The notes under the pieces were generated by a model that made no database searches, was not told where the DNA came from, and worked only from the letters and a program-made list of their open reading frames with translations. The position numbers and the translations under genes are program-made. 64,000 bases of DNA from Anaerococcus pacaensis 9403502 (lineage in GTDB: Bacteria; Bacillota; Clostridia; Tissierellales; Peptoniphilaceae). Shown in pieces: positions 53,193 through 61,895 of this stretch; position 1 is the first letter of the stretch, and every line of letters begins with the position of its first letter. The DNA lies in NCBI GenBank assembly GCA_000308255.3, contig HG326665.1:138672-202671 (forward strand). The letters are read 5' to 3'.

Positions 53193-53307
53193 CTGATACC
53201 CTCTTTAATTTAATGTCATTTATAATTTATACTATTTATGTAGGTGTACATTTAATCTTTATATCAGTATAATTTTACTACTAAAGTAAAAATAAGAAAG
53301 GATAATC

Positions 53308-54198
53308 ATGCATTATACTGGAGAAGTTTATCGTCCACCCCTAGAAGCCTACACTCCGCTTCTAGAGGTCACCTATGGATGTTCACATAATAAGTGTGCA
53401 TTTTGCACAATGTATAAGCGTACTGACTTTGGTATATCCCCACTAGAGGATGTAGAAGAAGATATCATTGAACTATCAAAATCTCAAATGAGAGCTTACC
53501 AGCCCATGGAGAGGATATATCTCTTAAATGGAGACCCCTTTGTATTAAGTACTGAAAGACTTCTAAAAATATCAAAGCTCATCCATCAATATATACCAGA
53601 GGTAAAAACCATTACAGCCTATTGTTCCTTTTACAATTTGGAAAACAAATCTGTAGAAGATATGATTGAGCTCAAAGAAGCCGGCTACAACGAGCTTTGG
53701 TTTGGGGTAGAAACAGGCTATGAAGAAGTTTTGGATTATATCAACAAGGGGACAGACTTGGAGGGCTATTATAGGGGTCTTGATAAGATGAAGGCAGCTG
53801 GTATAGACTACCACGCCATAGTCATGCAGGGAATAGCAGGATCAGGCAAGTCCAAGGAAAACGCCAAGGCCACAGCCAAAGTCTTAAACTATTACCCACC
53901 AAAGGGTGTCTATGTTATGAGTACCTCAGTTATGGTAGACTCTCCCCTATATTATATGAGGGAGCGAGGAGAATTTAAAGAGACTAGCAATAGAGAAAAC
54001 TTAGAGGAGCAAATTTGCCTCTTAGAAAACCTATACTTACCTGATAGTGTCTTATACTCGTCAGGCCATATGGTAAATATGGTCAATGTATCTGGCCACT
54101 TCGACAAAAAAGAAGCTATGATTGATAAATTAAAATATGCCCTAGAAACAATAGACCCAGAAATCCTAGATATGACCAATCAACGGATTGCTAGATAA
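53308..54198 (+). CDS. Small radical SAM protein, copy 1
   Basis: A 296-residue radical SAM protein. The cluster-binding cysteines are C25, C30 and C33 in GCSHNKCAFC, a CX4CX2C spacing rather than CX3CX2C. The RYLLNGDPFVL strand, WFGVETGYEEVLDYINKG and HAIVMQGIAGSG follow as in the TIM barrel. No SPASM or extra Fe-S motif is obvious. This family is widespread in Firmicutes with no known substrate. Its paralogue is 58818-59708. AGAAAGGA precedes the ATG. It ends in a strong terminator. Confidence 0.85.
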   Translation: MHYTGEVYRPPLEAYTPLLEVTYGCSHNKCAFCTMYKRTDFGISPLEDVEEDIIELSKSQMRAYQPMERIYLLNGDPFVLSTERLLKISKLIHQYIPEVKTITAYCSFYNLENKSVEDMIELKEAGYNELWFGVETGYEEVLDYINKGTDLEGYYRGLDKMKAAGIDYHAIVMQGIAGSGKSKENAKATAKVLNYYPPKGVYVMSTSVMVDSPLYYMRERGEFKETSNRENLEEQICLLENLYLPDSVLYSSGHMVNMVNVSGHFDKKEAMIDKLKYALETIDPEILDMTNQRIAR

Positions 54199-54252
54199 AA
54201 AAACTGACCAGATAGCAAGTTGATTTTCAACTTGTATGGTCAGTTTTTTCTT
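54199..54252 (+). terminator. Terminator of radical SAM copy 1
   Basis: Two-part stem AACTGACCA / TGGTCAGTT with inner CAAGTTG / CAACTTG, followed by TTTTTT. Confidence 0.92.
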
Positions 54253-54265
54253 CTTATATAATTAA

Positions 54266-54419
54266 TTATTTGCTAGTCCATTCTTTTACTTTGTCTGGAT
54301 TCGCATCAATCCAAGCTCTAGCTGCATCTACTGGGTCATTTCCTTAAGATATATCTATAATTACAGCTTCTATAACTTCTATAGACCATTTAAAGTTCAT
54401 AAGGACTTTATATACTTCA
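54266..54419 (-). pseudogene. Remnant of glycine betaine ABC transporter binding protein (OpuAC tail)
   Basis: The minus strand translates to a typical OpuAC C-terminus: KVLMNFKWSIEVIEAVIID, then an in-frame TAA, then GNDPVDAARAWIDANPDKV and a stop at 54266. Everything upstream of this is lost. The match is by recognition of the family's conserved ending. Confidence 0.85.
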
Positions 54420-54448
54420 AAAAATATTTAAACATTACTAAAAATTAT

Positions 54449-55165
54449 TTAAATGTTAGCTAAATCATCTCTCCACATTCTACCCAAATCTTCAGTACTA
54501 GTAGTCGGATGGGAATAATGCCTAATTTCGTGAACTTTAAAATCTAATCCTAAGGCTTCTAAAATATCATTGTAGCCATATTCTCCAAAGCCTATAAGAA
54601 TAGGCCTTGCTCCGTTATTATTTTTCTCTAAAAGTTCCAGCTCTTTTCTAAACAATGCCGTAGAAACTTCTACCATTTCCTTATACTCACCTTGTTTAAT
54701 TTCCTTCAATAATTTTCTTGAGTCGGTTTCTTCAATGCCTTTAAAAAGATCAGTCATATAAGATCCTAGTAGTTTGTTTAGGCCATTATTTAAATTGTAC
54801 CTAATCTTATAATCTTTTTGTTTGCTATTGATTGTACTATGGAAGTTTCTCCAATCATTTGAGAATTCCTCTCCTTGTTTACCTAAATTTAAACCCAATA
54901 ATACATAATCAGTTCTTAAATCAGATAGAGAAAATTTATTGTTTGGATCATCAAAGTTGAATACATCAAGGTTTCCAGTATTCTCAGTCTTATGTTCATA
55001 TGGTTCACTCCATAAAGCCCAGCTAGCACATTTACTTAGTCAACTAATATTATCATAAGTATATTTACTATTTAAATGCCCTAATCCAAGGGCATCATAA
55101 TCAATAGGTTTCTTGAATTCCTCAAATATTTCTGGGGCTATTCCTTTTTGTATAACATTATTCAT
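54449..55165 (-). pseudogene. Unknown gene interrupted by one nonsense codon
   Basis: A frame of 238 codons with a good start (AAGGGAG before ATG 55165) is broken by one TGA at 55040-55042 (after YTYDNIS). The rest reads on without other defects to 54449. Residues after the stop, LSKCASWALWSEP, are in frame. The C-terminal 150 residues are helical with GARPILIGFGEYGY near the end. A TGG-to-TGA change is the simplest reason. No family recognised. Confidence 0.7.
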
Positions 55166-55255
55166 GCTAGCATCTCCCTTATGGAAAAATATTTTATAAT
55201 TAATACCTTAAACTTACAAATAAACCATACCAAGAATTACTGATCACTATTGATA

Positions 55256-55591
55256 TTAATGAAATCTTGAAAGCTTCATAGATAGTGCATCGCCATCAAG
55301 ATTCACTCTAGCCTCGTCTATAAAATAGCCTATTGTATCTAGTTCCTCTTCAGTGTTAGATTCGAGGATATTATCATACATGTCTTCATATTCGTGCATC
55401 CTTGGATGATTTAGCAATTTCTTAATTTTTTCTACATCAACTTTACTCCCATCAACTATTCCTTCGATAACTATTTCAGTTACTTCTTCTTTCATGGCAA
55501 TACTAGTTACTAATTCTCTAAAATCCATAGCTACGAAGTAGTCAACGAGCGCATTTAATATTTTCCTAGACTTATCTCTTTCTCTAATCAC
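55256..55591 (-). CDS. Unknown 111-aa protein, intact paralogue of 50848-51183
   Basis: A soluble, mainly helical protein. It starts with RERDKSRKILNALVDYFVAMDF and includes LLNHPRMHEYEDMYDNILESNT and a final DGDALSMKLSRF. It overlaps the preceding DUF1576 gene by 8 nt, so it is its translationally coupled partner. The decayed copy at 50848-51183 shares these blocks. No family recognised. Confidence 0.75.
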   Translation of the reverse strand: MIRERDKSRKILNALVDYFVAMDFRELVTSIAMKEEVTEIVIEGIVDGSKVDVEKIKKLLNHPRMHEYEDMYDNILESNTEEELDTIGYFIDEARVNLDGDALSMKLSRFH

Positions 55592-56852
55592 GTTTATACC
55601 TTTCGTTAAAATTCTTAAGTAATGGTACCATAATACCTGCGACTATCCCGCCGGCCAATCCATTGTTATATAAGTTTATGCCTCCGTGAACTACCCCAAC
55701 ATTTGTGGCAACTGACTTGTGCATATACCCAGCCAAAATCCCAGCTAATAGACCAAATTCCCCCGCTATCGGAGCAAGTGTTGAGGAGAACAATGCTATA
55801 AGTATAGCATCAGTGCTAGCGATATCGTATTTATTAAAAACAGTAGCTATTAGTACACCCAGCATAACGGGCAGGACATTTCGAGGATGTTTACCAAAAG
55901 CTGCAAAGCCAATGATTGTAAATATTCCACCAACTATTGGCCCATTTAGTATCCCTCCAGATAGTTTTACATATAAAATACTAATCAGTCCCATGATACC
56001 CATGTTAAATAGTACTAAAGGCTTGGTGGATATAAGCGTAAAGTCAGATACTAGCCTACCGCTTGATTTGAGTATAGCTTTATAGCCCTTAAGCCCCCTA
56101 TTTGCAATTAATCCATAAGCTATGAGGGATAAGCATATATAGACCATGAAATATAATATGTACCTATCATCACCTTCGTATAGTATTCTTAAAACAGGAA
56201 TATGAAAATCAAACATTCTAAGAAATCCTGCTATTGGCACGCCAATCATACCTAAACTAAAACCAACATTATATAACGAATAACCATCGTGAAATTTTAG
56301 CATAGAAGTAGATAATGGGATGATAATAAAACCAACTACTAGTCCCGCTATTATCCCAAGGATAGCTCCAGAAATAAAGGGAAGCTCTAGTCCAAACATA
56401 AATAGACTCACAACAGGGCTCATGCCTGTGACAAAGCAAACTATATGCATAAAGTTTTTAAGCGCTAGGCCCTTAAACTTTAGATAAGTATATACACCAA
56501 GCATCAGTGGGATGGAATTTATGATATTTTTCCCAAAAAAACTAAAGCCAGCTACAATGAGTACACCAGCAAAAAGTGCACCAGTTATTCTAGCCCCACT
56601 TTTATCAGCTGCGTACACTGATAGCATAGCCATTAACCCTGCATTTACAAAGCTTGCCCCCACTCCGCCTATCACCATATAATCTGACAATAATATACTA
56701 GGGGCTGTGGCTATCTCGCTTAAACCATGCCATATGACTGGTAGCGGATCTACTATCAGGCCAAAGATTATCATCGATAGGCCAAATAGGTAAAAGTCCC
56801 TATATCTAAAATCACTTAAATTTTCTAATCTAACCTTTCTTTTTAACATCAA
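55584..56852 (-). CDS. DUF1576-like polytopic membrane protein
   Basis: A 422-residue membrane protein with about 11-12 helices. It shows the two-fold pattern typical of DUF1576: GGVGASFVNAGLMAML and GLSEIATAPSILLSDYMV, and a second part with GEFGLLAGILAGYMHKSVATNVGVVHGGINLYNNGLAGGIV. Function unknown, transporter-like. It overlaps the hydrolase stop by 4 nt and the 111-aa gene start by 8 nt, so the three are a coupled operon. Confidence 0.8.
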   Translation of the reverse strand: MMLKRKVRLENLSDFRYRDFYLFGLSMIIFGLIVDPLPVIWHGLSEIATAPSILLSDYMVIGGVGASFVNAGLMAMLSVYAADKSGARITGALFAGVLIVAGFSFFGKNIINSIPLMLGVYTYLKFKGLALKNFMHIVCFVTGMSPVVSLFMFGLELPFISGAILGIIAGLVVGFIIIPLSTSMLKFHDGYSLYNVGFSLGMIGVPIAGFLRMFDFHIPVLRILYEGDDRYILYFMVYICLSLIAYGLIANRGLKGYKAILKSSGRLVSDFTLISTKPLVLFNMGIMGLISILYVKLSGGILNGPIVGGIFTIIGFAAFGKHPRNVLPVMLGVLIATVFNKYDIASTDAILIALFSSTLAPIAGEFGLLAGILAGYMHKSVATNVGVVHGGINLYNNGLAGGIVAGIMVPLLKNFNERYKRD

Positions 56853-57793
56853 TACTTCCTAAAAAATCCCTCTAGTATTTCTTTATAAAGGGCCGGGTCT
56901 TTCATGGGCATCTGTCCATGACCAAAGCCGTCCACTGTTACTAATTCCTTATTATCGTGAGTTAACGCATCATAAAGCGCCTTTGCCATATATGGTGGTG
57001 TCAGAGTATCATCACTGGAATTAGTGATAAGTACAGGTACATCAACGCTTTTAATCCATTTAGTAGCATCAGCATCTTTAAGCCTAATACCAAGAGCAGT
57101 ATTCATATACCAATCACCAGTACTAAGCATAAAGTCCACTGGTATACCCTGATCTTTTGATATTTGATCTAACTCATCGTTCATTAATAACCTGCCGTCA
57201 GATACTGGGCTATCTATAATTAGATAATCAATCTTACTATCATCGCGTCCTGCAGCTATGACACTCGTTAATGCCCCATAAGACTCACCCCATAGGGCGA
57301 TTTTAGTAGGTGCTATATTATTTTCATAGAGGCTAGATACATAATCTATCACTGTTAGCGTATCAAGGCTTTCAAGTATACCAAATGTATTATATTTTGT
57401 TTCATTATAGCCAGAATTTCTTTGATCGTAAGCTATTACATCAAAACCCAAGTCCAAGAACGTACCCATCACATCGACAAGTGTTTCCTTGGTCCCACCC
57501 ATACCATGTACTAGGATAGCTACATTCTTATTTCCTTCTTCCCTGACATAGATAGCTGGGAGTGGATAGTTTGAATTAGGGTTGTCAAGCATTAGATTTT
57601 CCACAAAGTATTCTTCTTTAAAACTATCATACTTATCTTCAAACTCAAGAGCATTGGTAAGTGTATCTTCTCTACTCACCGTATTAGTAGACCCCTCAAA
57701 CACAGCCTTGCCTGTAAATACTGATATAGCAATAATAGCAAGCATTATTAAGCCTATAATAACTATAACGATATTTCTAACTGCTTTTTTCAT
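56849..57793 (-). CDS. Membrane-anchored alpha/beta hydrolase
   Basis: A 314-residue hydrolase with one N-terminal membrane helix (IVIVIIGLIMLAIIAISVF). The alpha/beta fold has oxyanion strand VAILVHGMGGTKET, nucleophile Ser in WGESYGALTS, an Asp in SSDDTLTPP and His in VDGFGHGQMPM. Such enzymes act as peptidases or esterases on the cell surface. The first ATG is too close to GGAG, so the second (57793) is chosen. It leads the operon hydrolase-DUF1576-111aa. Confidence 0.88.
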   Translation of the reverse strand: MKKAVRNIVIVIIGLIMLAIIAISVFTGKAVFEGSTNTVSREDTLTNALEFEDKYDSFKEEYFVENLMLDNPNSNYPLPAIYVREEGNKNVAILVHGMGGTKETLVDVMGTFLDLGFDVIAYDQRNSGYNETKYNTFGILESLDTLTVIDYVSSLYENNIAPTKIALWGESYGALTSVIAAGRDDSKIDYLIIDSPVSDGRLLMNDELDQISKDQGIPVDFMLSTGDWYMNTALGIRLKDADATKWIKSVDVPVLITNSSDDTLTPPYMAKALYDALTHDNKELVTVDGFGHGQMPMKDPALYKEILEGFFRKY

Positions 57794-57951
57794 CTTCATC
57801 TCCTACACATATAAAGTAATCAATTTCAATTCTAGGATATAATGTTTATCTTACTAAGATAAATTATATAAAATATAGGGGAAATTTACAATAAAAAGTG
57901 ACTTTTAATGATATAATGTAATCAGAATAATATAGATAAAGGAGGGAAATT

Positions 57952-58791
57952 ATGGTAAAAATCATAGCTGAGATTATTTTAATATTACTCATTTTCATCC
58001 TTTTATTCTTTAATATTCCAACATCTCCTATAAGCAATAAATTTAAAAAGGATTTTGAAAAAATAAATCAATCCCAGTCGAAATATACTAAAACTAAATT
58101 TGATGAGATGGACTTTAATACATACCCTCTTGCAATACAAAAATATATGCTAAGCAATGGATTTATAGGCCAAGATATCATGACTTACACCTATATAGGC
58201 TACAAAAAAGTCGATTTTGTACAAAATAATAATAAAAAACTCCGAATAAAACAGAGCCAGTACAATTTCTCACAAAAACCAACAAGAATCGCCCTAGTTG
58301 AGAGTAAGCTAATGGGTGTTCCCTTTGAAGGATACGATTACTATATAGATAAAAAGGGTGCTATGATTAGGATGTTAGCTAAAGTAATTAAGCTGTTTGA
58401 TAAAAGAGGCTCAAAAATAGATCAGGATGCTCTTACTAGCTATCTAGCTGAATGCCTATTTATCCCATCAAGTTTACTATCGTGTGAGATTAGCTTTCAA
58501 GAAATTGATCACTATACCGTAAAGGCCATAATTAGGGATGACAATAAAAGAGCAAGCGGTATTTTTTACTTTAACGAGATTTATGAGATGACTAAGTTTT
58601 ATACAACTGATAGATATACATTAAATGACAATGGTGCTTACAGCCGTACTCCATGGACTTTTAATATTGGAAGTTATCAGACATTAGAAAAAGGCATCAA
58701 ATTTCCTGAACATGTACAGATTTGCTGGCATTATCCAGAAGGAGATTTAATTTATTTTGATGGTATTATATCTGATGTAGTATTTGATTAA
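57952..58791 (+). CDS. DUF6544-like membrane-anchored protein, copy 2
   Basis: A 279-residue paralogue of 51376-52236. The same layout: an N-terminal membrane helix, then RIALVESKLMGVPFEGYDYYID, LTSYLAECLFIPSSLL and EMTKFYTTDR. AAGGAGGG lies 7 nt before the ATG. It is followed after 26 nt by the second radical SAM gene on the same strand, so the pair is probably co-transcribed here, whereas in copy 1 degV lies between them. Confidence 0.75.
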   Translation: MVKIIAEIILILLIFILLFFNIPTSPISNKFKKDFEKINQSQSKYTKTKFDEMDFNTYPLAIQKYMLSNGFIGQDIMTYTYIGYKKVDFVQNNNKKLRIKQSQYNFSQKPTRIALVESKLMGVPFEGYDYYIDKKGAMIRMLAKVIKLFDKRGSKIDQDALTSYLAECLFIPSSLLSCEISFQEIDHYTVKAIIRDDNKRASGIFYFNEIYEMTKFYTTDRYTLNDNGAYSRTPWTFNIGSYQTLEKGIKFPEHVQICWHYPEGDLIYFDGIISDVVFD

Positions 58792-58817
58792 TATTTTTAT
58801 GAAGAAAGGATAATAAA

Positions 58818-59708
58818 ATGCATTACACTGGTCAAGTTTACAGACCACCACTTGAAGCATATACCCCATTACTTGAAGTAACCTATGGGTGTTCACATAA
58901 CAAATGTGCATTTTGCACTATGTATAACGAAACTAAATTTGGAGTATCTCCACTAGAGGATGTGGAAAGTGATATTATAGAGCTGGCAAACTCTAGGCGA
59001 AGAAAAGCTCATCCTATGGAGAGGATATATCTATTAAATGGAGACCCCTTTGTACTAAGCACTGATAAGCTATTAAAAATATCTGAACTCATCCACAAAC
59101 ACATCCCAGAAGTAAAAACCATCACTGCCTACTGCTCCTTCTACAATCTCCATAATAAATCAGTAGAAGATTTAATTAAATTAAAAGAAGCTGGCTACAA
59201 TGAACTATGGTTTGGCGTAGAAACAGGCTATGACAAAGTTCTAGCTTATATCAATAAGGGCACTGATATTTCCAGTTACTACGATGGCCTAGATAAGATG
59301 AAAGCTGCAGGCATCGAATATCACGCCATTATTATGCTAGGCATAGCTGGAAAAGGCAACGCCAAGGCAAATGCTAGAGAAACTGCAAAGCTATTAAACT
59401 ACTACCCACCAAAGGGCTTATACATGATGAGTACCTCAGTTCAAGAAGGCTCTCCTCTATTTTCTATGAGAGCTCGAGGTGAATTCGTCGAGGCTACTAA
59501 TAGAGAAAACCTAGAGGAGCAAATATACTTATTAGAAGACCTAGAATTGCCTGATAACACGCTATTTAGCTCTGGGCATATGGTGAATTTGGTAAACATT
59601 ACAGCTAGGATGAGTAAGAAGGATTATATTATTCGCGAATTAAAAGACGCACTCAATAAAATTGACTCAGCTCTATTAGATATGACCAATCAAAATATTG
59701 CTAGATAA
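58818..59708 (+). CDS. Small radical SAM protein, copy 2
   Basis: A 296-residue paralogue of 53308-54198, very similar along the whole length, with C25, C30 and C33 in GCSHNKCAFC, and YLLNGDPFVLSTDKLLKI, WFGVETGYDKVLAYINKG. Both copies appear intact. AGAAAGGATAATAAA precedes the ATG. It ends just before the 59711-59863 hairpin. Confidence 0.85.
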   Translation: MHYTGQVYRPPLEAYTPLLEVTYGCSHNKCAFCTMYNETKFGVSPLEDVESDIIELANSRRRKAHPMERIYLLNGDPFVLSTDKLLKISELIHKHIPEVKTITAYCSFYNLHNKSVEDLIKLKEAGYNELWFGVETGYDKVLAYINKGTDISSYYDGLDKMKAAGIEYHAIIMLGIAGKGNAKANARETAKLLNYYPPKGLYMMSTSVQEGSPLFSMRARGEFVEATNRENLEEQIYLLEDLELPDNTLFSSGHMVNLVNITARMSKKDYIIRELKDALNKIDSALLDMTNQNIAR

Positions 59709-59710
59709 AA

Positions 59711-59863
59711 GGGGGTGTTGCAAATCAATAGATAATCATTGTTCCATCATTAGAGTGCACTCGAAGAAAGTTTGAGATTAAGCCCGCCGGCTCATGGAGG
59801 CCAAACTTTATGAGAGGGTGCTCGAATGATATTGGAACAATTTATCTATTTTGCAACATCCCC
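59711..59863. repeat. Long imperfect hairpin, MITE-like or long terminator
   Basis: The arms share GGGG(A)TGTTGCAAA, ATAGATAA, ATTGTTCC, TCATT.GAG and AAAGTTTG as inverted copies over about 60 nt each, with a GC-rich centre (GCCCGCCGGC). The ends TGTTGCAAA resemble termini of some IS groups, so it may be a small mobile repeat; no target duplication was seen. It lies between two convergent stops, so it can also act as terminator. Confidence 0.6.
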
Positions 59864-59866
59864 TTC

Positions 59867-60769
59867 TTATGATAATTTTTTTAAGGCCATTCTATCTTTA
59901 CCCCAGTAAAAAACGTTTATAGATCCTGGACCAATATGGGACCCTATGGTAGGCCCAATATTGAATATCCTTACCTTATCATCTATTTCTTTAAATTCTT
60001 CAGTAATAGCAACTTTTAGTTTTTCTGCAAGCTCGTAATTATCTGCTGTGGCGATGTATACCTCCCCATTATAGTCACTCCCACCTATGGCGTTAGCTTT
60101 CATATTATTTAAGATAGCTTTAATATACTTTTTTTCTGATCTAATCTTAGAAGTTACCTTAAGATAGCCCTCATCATCAACCTCTATAATTGGGAATATG
60201 TGGAGCATACCACCTAGGTTTGCTGCAGTTTTTGATACTCTGCCTCCCCTAGCTACATATGTGAGATCACTGTTTGATGTGTAGCTGATTACACTTAACC
60301 TGTTTTCAATGGCCCAGTCATAGAGATCATCTATAGGCATTCCTTGTTTTTTAAGTTCTGATAGTCTCGCAACTAGTAGGCCTATGCCCGATGAAGCCAT
60401 TCTAGAATCCACTGGATATATTTTTCTATCAGTAAATTCCTCCTCCAATAATTTGATGGCTTCAAGTAGAGAACTGTACTGGCTACTGAGACCTGTTGAT
60501 AGACATACGTGTATGATATCCTTGCCATCAGCAAGTATAGGCCTAAAATAATCTATGTACTCCTGAGTATTAATTCCTGATGTAGTAGGGTTAGCACCCT
60601 CTTCCATGGCTTGGTAGAAACTTTTCACATCTAGACTCTGACCAAAGTCATCTAAATATACTTCCCCATCTATTTCATAATTTGCATATATGACACTAAT
60701 ATCTAAGCTATCCGCAAAATCTTTTGAAATATCCATGTTAGATTCTGCGCTTACAACATAATCATTCAT
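59867..60769 (-). CDS. DegV-family fatty-acid-binding protein, copy 2
   Basis: A 300-residue intact DegV protein, paralogue of 52278-53192. It includes ANPTTSGINTQEYIDYF (lipid loop), HVCLSTGLSSQYSSLLEA, YVARGGRVSKTAANLG, and ends GPTIGSHIGPGSINVFYWGKD, a normal DegV end. It probably binds a fatty acid for FakA-type phosphorylation or another lipid. A weak AAGGAG lies before the ATG. It is convergent with radical SAM copy 2. Confidence 0.9.
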   Translation of the reverse strand: MNDYVVSAESNMDISKDFADSLDISVIYANYEIDGEVYLDDFGQSLDVKSFYQAMEEGANPTTSGINTQEYIDYFRPILADGKDIIHVCLSTGLSSQYSSLLEAIKLLEEEFTDRKIYPVDSRMASSGIGLLVARLSELKKQGMPIDDLYDWAIENRLSVISYTSNSDLTYVARGGRVSKTAANLGGMLHIFPIIEVDDEGYLKVTSKIRSEKKYIKAILNNMKANAIGGSDYNGEVYIATADNYELAEKLKVAITEEFKEIDDKVRIFNIGPTIGSHIGPGSINVFYWGKDRMALKKLS

Positions 60770-60832
60770 CTATATCTCCTTATCTCGATATATCAATACC
60801 CAAACAATTGTCGTGTATCAACTGTTTAAAAG

Positions 60833-61298
60833 CTAATTTTCTTTCCTAGTTTGTTTCATATCAATAATCACAGCTACTATAATAGAAGCAATAGACCCCA
60901 CAATTGCCCCAAGAGCTGGTGATAGGATAAGCATAGCAGCAACAGTGATTAGTAGTGTATAAATAGGTTTTAAACCAACACTTTTACCAAGTATTATAGG
61001 CTCTCTGGTCAATAAGAAAAGTTGCTACAAAAAGTATTATCAAGGTGATAACAAGCTTAGTATCACCTGCAATAAAGCTAATAATTGCCCAAGGTATCAG
61101 CACAATCCCAGACCCAAGTACCGGTATCAAATCAAGCACAGCAAGCCCCAAAGCAATGAGCCCATAGTAAGGCACTTTTGCCATGGCTAGAGCAATTAGG
61201 CAAACTATGAAGCTAACTAAAGATGATATCAAAGTCGCCTTAATAAACTCCTTAATGCCGACTCCTGTCTTAAATAAAAATTCTTTAATTAAATCCAT
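60833..61298 (-). pseudogene. C-terminal remnant of an AI-2E-family permease
   Basis: The open part (60984-61298) encodes PYYGLIALGLAVLDLIPVLGSGIVLIP and further helices typical of the C-terminal half of AI-2E/TqsA-like permeases. After LFVATFLID the frame breaks; in a shifted frame REPIILGKSVGLKPIYTLLI and a stop at 60833 continue the family pattern. The N-terminal half is missing. A frameshifted, truncated gene. Confidence 0.8.
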
Positions 61299-61300
61299 AT

Positions 61301-61702
61301 CTATATTAAATCCATTTCTCTTTTGAAATCGTCATCTAAAGGCTCTTCGAATACCACAAGCGGTAGCTCAATGACAAAATGTTCCTCTACAATATTTGTG
61401 GGAGGATAGTTTCTAGATTTTATGATTTCAATCCCGTCTATATATGTTATTATATCCTCTTCGCACCTACCAAACACTATATACTGAGCTGATGTGTAGC
61501 AAATTTTGCCATCATTATTTAAATATGGAAGGTCTACTTCAAAAGGACTTTTTATATCTATACCACTACCACTAAAGTATGCGGCTAGAGACGGATGTTC
61601 TTGAAAAATATTTTCTTTAAAATATCTACAATAAATACAATCGCATATATCAAGAGTTTGATTGTAATAATAATACATATTTTTTTCTTTATCTACCTGC
61701 AT
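61301..61702 (-). CDS. Unknown cysteine-containing protein, 133 aa
   Basis: A soluble protein with three closely spaced cysteines in ICDCIYCRYF, a possible metal site, then a beta-rich acidic part (YIDGIEIIKSRNYPP; HFVIELPLVVFEEP). GGAGGAG precedes ATG 61702, so the longer frame from 61729 is not used. It ends with ATGGATTTAAT, which recurs 17 nt later at the start of the AI-2E remnant, perhaps a mark of the deletion. No family recognised. Confidence 0.7.
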   Translation of the reverse strand: MQVDKEKNMYYYYNQTLDICDCIYCRYFKENIFQEHPSLAAYFSGSGIDIKSPFEVDLPYLNNDGKICYTSAQYIVFGRCEEDIITYIDGIEIIKSRNYPPTNIVEEHFVIELPLVVFEEPLDDDFKREMDLI

Positions 61703-61868
61703 GACTCCTCCTGCTAATAAAATTATCATACCTTAAAAAAAATTAAAACTACTAGCTAATATATAAGATTTCACTACACCTTAAAGGCCTAACATTTTAA
61801 CTTTAAGATAATGATAATTCCTCTATCTACCTAGCAGATAGTATTGTACTTACTCATTTAAGTGAACA

Positions 61869-61895
61869 AAAAATAAGGATCTAATCCTTATTTTT
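61869..61895 (-). terminator. Terminator overlapping the end of the GNAT gene
   Basis: Stem AAAAATAAGGAT / ATCCTTATTTTT with a 3-nt loop that contains the stop codon of the 61881-62429 gene. The A/T-rich arms supply the U-tract. The rest of 61730-61868 shows only a small CTATCT/AGATAG hairpin. Confidence 0.8.

Noticed and set aside
55040..55042. In-frame TGA read as selenocysteine or recoded codon
   Set aside because: The context (NIS-x-LSKCASW) does not look like a redox motif and no SECIS-like hairpin was evident; a nonsense mutation is simpler.
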